Below are positions 59,378 to 64,000 of a stretch of DNA of 64,000 nucleotides, piece after piece. Each line of letters starts with the position of its first letter. The stretch's first letter is position 1. Origin of the DNA: Prevotella sp. UBA2850 (lineage in GTDB: Bacteria; Bacteroidota; Bacteroidia; Bacteroidales; Bacteroidaceae). The stretch is taken from assembly GCA_002350805.1 (NCBI GenBank), contig DEFO01000011.1, positions 57,070 through 121,069 on the forward strand. Direction: 5' to 3'. A program made the position numbers and the translations under genes. The notes beneath the pieces are model-generated. The model saw only the letters and a program-made list of their open reading frames with translations. It made no database searches and had not been told where the DNA came from.

Positions 59378-61053
59378 TTAAAACACTATACATCAAGAAC
59401 TTCACTCTCATCGACGAACTGCGCATGCAGCTCTACCCCGGTTTCTCGGTTATCACCGGTGAGACCGGTGCCGGAAAGAGCATCATCCTCGGAGCCATCG
59501 GCCTTCTGCTGGGCAACCGAGCTGACTCGAAGAGCATCAAGCAGGGTTGCGAGCGCTGTACCATCGAGGCTCACTTCGACATCTCACGGTACGACCTGCG
59601 GAGTTTCTTCGAGGAGAACGACATCGACTACGATGCTGACGACTGCATCCTTCGGCGCGAGCTGACAGCAGCAGGAAAAAGCCGTGCGTTCATCAACGAT
59701 ACGCCGGTGCCGCTGACCCTGATGCGCGAGCTGGGCGAACAGCTCATCGACATTCACAGCCAGCATCAGAACCTGCTGCTCCAGAAAGAAGACTTCCAAC
59801 TCGGGGTTCTCGACACCATCGCCAATAACCAACAACAATTAGACAGTTACCGCAAGGCTTACAACGAATACCGGCAGGCGCTCCAACAGCAGGAGCAAAT
59901 GCGGGCCGACATCGAGCACAACCGCCAGAACGAGGATTTCATGCGATTCCAGTACAACGAACTGCATTCGGCAGCCCTCAAGAGCGGCGAGCAGGAAGAC
60001 CTGGAACAGCAGGCCGATATGCTCAGTCATGCTGAGGACATCAAACAGGCTCTCTACGAGACCGACAACCTGCTGAGTGGCGAGGGAACAGGCATCGTGG
60101 GCCAACTGCGGCGCGCCTCCTCATCGCTGCGCACTATCGAGAAAGTGTTCCCGCAGATGGCTGAGATGGCAGAACGCCTGGAAAACAGTTATATCGAACT
60201 GAAAGATGTGGCCGACGACGTGAGCAGTCAGATGGACCGCATCGACTTCGACCCTGCCCAGCTCGATGCCGTCAACGAACGGCTCGACCAGATTTACAGC
60301 CTGCAGAAGAAATATCACGCCAGCACCATCGACGAGCTTATCGGTATGGAACAGCAGCTGGCCAGCCAGCTCTCGCAGATAGAGAACAGCGACGAGGAGC
60401 TGCAAGCACTTGAGCAACAGACAGATGCCTGTCTGAAGAAGGCAGAGCGACATGCGAAAGAGCTCAACCATTCTCGAAAGGCTGCGGCTAAGGCTGTTGA
60501 GCAGCAGATGCTCGAACGGCTGGTGCCACTGGGCATTCCCCACGCCCGGTTCAGCGTCAGCCTGCTCCCCAAGAGTCTTGCTGCCGATGGTGCCGACAAG
60601 GTGGCATTCCTCTTCTCTGCCAACACCTCCACCCCGGTGCAACCCGTCTCGCAGGTGGCTTCAGGCGGTGAGATTGCCCGTGTCATGCTGTCGCTCAAGG
60701 CCATGATCAGCGGGGCCGTGAAACTGCCCACGATCATCTTCGATGAGATTGACACCGGCGTGAGCGGCAAGATTGCCGAGAAGATGGCGGTCATCATGAA
60801 GGAGATGGGCGATAGCGACCGACAGGTCATCAGCATCACCCACCTGCCACAGATTGCCGCTCGTGGAAGCCACCACTACAAAGTGTATAAGGAAGAAACG
60901 GCACAGGGCACACACAGCCATCTGACCGAACTGACACCCGACGAGCGCATACAGGAAATCGCCCAGATGCTCAGCGGTGAATCGGTCACGCAAGCAGCCC
61001 TCCAGAACGCCAGAGAGCTACTCTGCGCCGATGGAGCAGCCCTCCAGACATGA
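59374..61053 (+). CDS. recN: DNA repair protein RecN
   Basis: A 559-residue SMC-like ATPase. Walker A is GETGAGKSIIL near the N-terminus; the middle is coiled coil (about residues 150-375); the C-terminal signature QVASGGEIARVMLSLK and Walker B TIIFDEIDTGVSG follow. It organises double-strand-break ends for recombinational repair. The start overlaps the DUF4835 stop, which rules out the longer frame. Confidence 0.97.
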   Translation: MIKTLYIKNFTLIDELRMQLYPGFSVITGETGAGKSIILGAIGLLLGNRADSKSIKQGCERCTIEAHFDISRYDLRSFFEENDIDYDADDCILRRELTAAGKSRAFINDTPVPLTLMRELGEQLIDIHSQHQNLLLQKEDFQLGVLDTIANNQQQLDSYRKAYNEYRQALQQQEQMRADIEHNRQNEDFMRFQYNELHSAALKSGEQEDLEQQADMLSHAEDIKQALYETDNLLSGEGTGIVGQLRRASSSLRTIEKVFPQMAEMAERLENSYIELKDVADDVSSQMDRIDFDPAQLDAVNERLDQIYSLQKKYHASTIDELIGMEQQLASQLSQIENSDEELQALEQQTDACLKKAERHAKELNHSRKAAAKAVEQQMLERLVPLGIPHARFSVSLLPKSLAADGADKVAFLFSANTSTPVQPVSQVASGGEIARVMLSLKAMISGAVKLPTIIFDEIDTGVSGKIAEKMAVIMKEMGDSDRQVISITHLPQIAARGSHHYKVYKEETAQGTHSHLTELTPDERIQEIAQMLSGESVTQAALQNARELLCADGAALQT

Positions 61054-61121
61054 CAAAGACCATCGATATTATTTCAACAATAGACATCATTCATCCAAAA
61101 GAAACGAAAAAAACATTATTC

Positions 61122-62804
61122 ATGAAACGAATCGTCATATTCATCACCCTCCAACTCACGCTCTTCATGGGGCAGTTCGCTATGAACCATTCCTTGAATG
61201 CCCAGCCGGCTCCTGTGAAGCAGGCAGCCAAATCTGTTTTCACCTTGACCACCTTCCGTGCCGACGGCTCTTTGCTCGCCAGCAGCCATGGTGTGTTTAT
61301 TGGCAACCAAGGCGAGGCCCTCAGCGACCTGACGCCTTTCCTGGGTGCCCGACGAGCCGTTGTCGTCGATGCCAACGGTAAACAGATGAATGTGGAGCGC
61401 ATCCTGGGTGTCAACGACATCTACGACATGTGCCGCTTCAAGGTGGCAGGAAAGACAACGGCTGCCCAGGTGGCCACGACGGTGGCGCCGACAGGCTCGT
61501 CGGCATGGCTGCTTCCCTATGCTATGGGCAAGAACCCGCTGCAAGCCGTCCAGACAACGGTCAAGAATGCAGAGACCTTCATGGAGAAATATGGCTATTA
61601 CGTGTTCGACATCTCCGTCCCCGAGAATGCTGTCCATTGCCCGTTTGTCAACGAACAAGGCCAGGTGCTGGGCCTTCTGCAGCTCACCAGCAGCGGCAAC
61701 ACCATCCATGCCGCCAGCGCCTTCTTCGGTAGTCAGCTGCGGTCCACCGCTCTGGAGTTCAACGGAAACATCCTCGGCCGCATCGGCATTCCCGTGGCCC
61801 TGCCCGAAGACCGCCAGCAGGCGCAACTGGCTCTGCTCATGTCGGGTGGCGACTCGCTGAAGCAGGCCGCCTACGTAGGCGATTTCATCAACCTCTTCCC
61901 CGACCTGCCCGATGGCTATCAGCGTCGTGCGCAGATGGAAGTGGATGCCGGCTTGTATGATGCCGCTGCCAAGGACATGGAGACGGTCATCAACAAGAGC
62001 GAGAAAAAAGACGAGGGCCACTATGCCTACAGCCAGCTCATCTATCAGAAAGAGCTCTACCACAACCGGCCGTACGCTCCCTGGAGTTTCGACAAGGCTA
62101 TCGAAGAGGCTCAGCAGGCCTTTGCCATCAACCCGCAGCCCGTCTATCAGCACCAGGAGGCCCAGATCCGTTTCTCGAAGAAAGAGTATCAGAAAGCCTA
62201 CGACATGTTCATGCAGCTGACTAAGACTCCGCTCCGCTCGCCCGAGATTTTCTACGAGGCCGCCCACTCACAACAGATGATGCAACCCAACGATACGGCA
62301 TTCATCGCCCTGATTGACAGCGCCATTATAGCTTGCGACTCCATCAACCGTGTCAACCCGGCTCCTTATATCCTGGCTCGCGCCCAGGCTTGGGAACAGG
62401 CAGGCCAGTATCGTAAGGCTGTAGGCGACTACAACATCTATGCGTATATCATGCGGCCCACTCTCACCGCACAGTTCTTCTATTCCCGCGAACAATGTGA
62501 GTCGAAAGCCAAACTTTGGCAGCAGGCGCTCAACGACATCACCATCGCCATCGAGCTCGACAAGCAACAGCCGGTCTACTATGCCGAGAAAGCCAACCTG
62601 CTGTTACGTGTGAACCAGATTCCCGATGCCATCGACATCGCCCGCCAATGCATAGCCATTGACCCCGACTATCCCGACGGCTATCTCATATTGGGTCTTG
62701 CCCTCATCCAGCAGAACAACAAGGCTGAAGGTATCCAGCAACTGCAAAAAGCCAAGGAACTGGGTTCCGAACAGGCCCAGCCGCTGATAGATAAATACCA
62801 ATAA
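61122..62804 (+). CDS. Secreted TPR protein with trypsin-like pseudo-protease domain
   Basis: The product is 560 residues from ATG 61122 (MKRIVIFITLQLTLFMG), chosen because it begins a signal peptide; a coupled ATG at 61050 overlaps the recN stop. Residues about 30-230 resemble a trypsin-like fold, but the catalytic His position (LTPFLGARRAV) and the GNSGGP-type Ser segment (ENAVHCPFVNEQGQVLG) are replaced, so proteolysis is unlikely. TPR repeats fill about residues 260-560. It is probably a periplasmic scaffold or chaperone for envelope proteins. Confidence 0.83.
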   Translation: MKRIVIFITLQLTLFMGQFAMNHSLNAQPAPVKQAAKSVFTLTTFRADGSLLASSHGVFIGNQGEALSDLTPFLGARRAVVVDANGKQMNVERILGVNDIYDMCRFKVAGKTTAAQVATTVAPTGSSAWLLPYAMGKNPLQAVQTTVKNAETFMEKYGYYVFDISVPENAVHCPFVNEQGQVLGLLQLTSSGNTIHAASAFFGSQLRSTALEFNGNILGRIGIPVALPEDRQQAQLALLMSGGDSLKQAAYVGDFINLFPDLPDGYQRRAQMEVDAGLYDAAAKDMETVINKSEKKDEGHYAYSQLIYQKELYHNRPYAPWSFDKAIEEAQQAFAINPQPVYQHQEAQIRFSKKEYQKAYDMFMQLTKTPLRSPEIFYEAAHSQQMMQPNDTAFIALIDSAIIACDSINRVNPAPYILARAQAWEQAGQYRKAVGDYNIYAYIMRPTLTAQFFYSREQCESKAKLWQQALNDITIAIELDKQQPVYYAEKANLLLRVNQIPDAIDIARQCIAIDPDYPDGYLILGLALIQQNNKAEGIQQLQKAKELGSEQAQPLIDKYQ

Positions 62805-62871
62805 CTCATTGGTGAAAGGAGTGAGCAGGAGTTAGAAAGGCTTCAAAAGTTAGAAAAGCTTCAAAAAAATG

Positions 62872-62909
62872 AGCGGGCATTAGTTTTCCAAAGAAAGCTA
62901 ATGCCCGCT
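62872..62909. terminator. Bidirectional terminator between the TPR gene and nrdG
   Basis: A perfect 12-bp stem (62872-62883 with 62898-62909, AGCGGGCATTAG and its complement) with A7 on its left and T-rich sequence on its right. It ends both convergent units. Confidence 0.88.
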
Positions 62910-62969
62910 ATCTGTTTTGCTACTTCCGGCTTACGTACGATTCGTCCCTACTCCTTGGAAGCGTTGCTC

Positions 62970-63434
62970 TTATCTCCAGAAACGCGAGGTGATATCGGAG
63001 AATTGCTCTCCCGTCACCCGTTTGTAAAGCCGTTGGTTGGTGGTGCGGTCTTTCAGGCATCCCAGATGCTCGATGTAAGGCCCAATCTTGATGTAGTCGA
63101 AATCGCTCTTACTGATTTGGCGCGAAATAACCGTCTTCCCACTATACCAAGCCACCTTATACTGAGGATGCTCGCGATGCAGATACTTCGCCAGTTGATT
63201 CACGTTCTCCGGCTCGGCGTCACCGCCCATGAAACAAATACAGGTGATGTCGTGCCCATACTCTTTGACAAACGAATCGAGCACCATGGGGGTAAGCGGT
63301 TCACCGATGTTCCCCCACAGATATTTCGAATGACATCCCGGACAATGGCAGGGACAATTGGAAATATTGATAGAGAGGGTCACCTCGTCGGGAATCTCCT
63401 GAAAAACAACACCGGTATTGACGTATTTCAACAT
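62970..63434 (-). CDS. nrdG: Anaerobic ribonucleotide reductase activase
   Basis: From ATG 63434 (MLKYVNTGVVFQEIP) the product is 154 residues. The radical-SAM cluster motif is CPCHCPGC, giving the CxxxCxxC spacing; further features are FMGGDAEP and KIGPYIEHLG. It uses SAM and a 4Fe-4S cluster to install the glycyl radical on NrdD. ATG 63434 is preferred over the upstream frame, which would lie in the inverted repeat between nrdD and nrdG. Confidence 0.93.
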   Translation of the reverse strand: MLKYVNTGVVFQEIPDEVTLSINISNCPCHCPGCHSKYLWGNIGEPLTPMVLDSFVKEYGHDITCICFMGGDAEPENVNQLAKYLHREHPQYKVAWYSGKTVISRQISKSDFDYIKIGPYIEHLGCLKDRTTNQRLYKRVTGEQFSDITSRFWR

Positions 63435-63458
63435 AATCGTACTACTAACAAAAGAGAA

Positions 63459-63520
63459 AGGGACAAAGGGCAGCAGATCCGACACGGCTCGTCGTCAGCC
63501 GATCTCAGCCCTTTGTCCCT
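63459..63520 (-). terminator. Inverted repeat between nrdD and nrdG
   Basis: A perfect 13-bp inverted repeat (63459-63471 with 63508-63520) with a 36-bp spacer. On the minus strand it is followed by TTTCTCTTTTG. It may terminate or attenuate part of the nrdD transcript before nrdG. Confidence 0.7.
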
Positions 63521-63526
63521 GAGTCA

Positions 63527-64000
63527 TTACATTTGATTGGAATGAGCATAGAAGCGGCGGGCAGCCTCCTCCTGACGAGGCTGGCTGAAGTTACTCACGC
63601 GCTTCAGATAGCCAATGATACGGGTCATGTAATCCACATTCTTCGAATGGCAGTGGGGACACTCCTTCAGGTAGCGCTTGTCGATATGCCCACAGTCATT
63701 ACAGATGGTATTGGGGATATTGAAGGTAAAGTAGTTGCATCCTTCTTTGGCGGCAACGCGCAGCAACTGACGATACTGCTCCTTGCTCAGATGCTCGTCG
63801 AGGTTCATGTGCAGGGCACTACCACCGGTGAGATGCTGGATATAGGGAGCACCATGCAACTTGAACTTATCGATGATATTCAGCGAGTCGTCCTCTACCA
63901 CATAGAAATAGGAGTTGTAACAGTCGCGCGGAACGAAATAGCCGTCTTCACGGTCCCACTTGGCATGCTTCACACCCACATTCTCGGCAGGAATCATCTC
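63527..64000 (-). CDS. nrdD: Anaerobic ribonucleoside-triphosphate reductase, C-terminal part
   Basis: The gene runs off the right edge; only its last ~157 codons are present. They include the four-Cys zinc ribbon CNDCGHIDKRYLKECPHCHSK and, after it, the IGYL segment whose Gly is the radical site, followed by RVSNFSQ. It reduces ribonucleoside triphosphates under anaerobic conditions and needs NrdG, encoded next on the same strand. Confidence 0.95.
   Translation of the reverse strand, partial: EMIPAENVGVKHAKWDREDGYFVPRDCYNSYFYVVEDDSLNIIDKFKLHGAPYIQHLTGGSALHMNLDEHLSKEQYRQLLRVAAKEGCNYFTFNIPNTICNDCGHIDKRYLKECPHCHSKNVDYMTRIIGYLKRVSNFSQPRQEEAARRFYAHSNQM

Overview
The window looks like a chromosomal segment of a Prevotella-like member of the Bacteroidota. 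The evidence is SusC/SusD-type outer-membrane proteins, many promoters of the TTTG-N19/20-TAnnTTTG type, lipoproteins with Bacteroidota-style Cys-Ser-Asp starts, and a dnaN / 3'-5' exonuclease / coaBC / DUF4835 / recN gene order. Base composition is near 50% GC, except for an AT-rich accessory block at about 33.96-44.22 kb. I saw no rRNA or tRNA genes, CRISPR arrays or intact insertion sequences. The species cannot be fixed from the sequence alone.

Layout. (1) 0.1-12.8 kb, minus strand: a polysaccharide utilisation locus resembling a xyloglucan locus, in transcription order LacI regulator, SusC, SusD, surface glycan-binding protein, BACON-GH5 endoglucanase and GH31 alpha-xylosidase with a PA14 insert. 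It may continue past base 1. (2) 13.1-19.2 kb, minus: a five-gene operon of nucleotidyltransferase, ATP-grasp enzyme, CDP-alcohol phosphatidyltransferase, HAD hydrolase and a DUF5686 outer-membrane protein, probably for an unusual phospholipid head group. (3) 19.2-24.8 kb: an adhesin-like lipoprotein, a TonB receptor with a calycin-like lipoprotein, a membrane protein and an M28 peptidase. (4) 24.9-33.3 kb: AraC regulators, flavodoxin, GH29 fucosidase, an aldo/keto reductase with an iron alcohol dehydrogenase, a Nim-like flavoprotein and a Gdx-type SMR exporter behind a structured leader. (5) 33.5 kb: a Nudix hydrolase. (6) 33.96-44.2 kb: the AT-rich block. It holds a compact operon of Ntn hydrolase (penicillin-acylase family), guanidino-modifying enzyme, PSD-like decarboxylase and MATE exporter, flanked by genes of unknown role (TerB-like, NTF2-like, degenerate DnaB-like).

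(7) 44.2-49.6 kb: ADP-ribosylglycohydrolase, a PD-(D/E)XK protein, TfoX-like protein, LOG-like protein, SDR, acetyltransferase, and reciprocal pseudogene remnants of TfoX and SDR. (8) 49.9-54.4 kb: a second AraC regulator and assorted housekeeping enzymes. (9) 54.6-62.8 kb: an SSB-like DUF3127 protein and the dnaN-recN operon. (10) 62.9-64.0 kb: nrdG and the 3' end of nrdD, cut by the window edge.

Two regulatory patterns tie separate genes together. A 19-bp palindrome close to TTCCACAAGGCTTGTGGAA occurs three times, only in the AT-rich block and at its borders. Each copy sits either 41-42 or 53-54 bp from a -7 box, and one copy serves a divergent pair, so it marks four promoters. Separately, the flavodoxin, aldo/keto reductase and acetyltransferase promoters share a sequence block placed 28-29 bp from their -7 boxes, which suggests control by AraC-family regulators.
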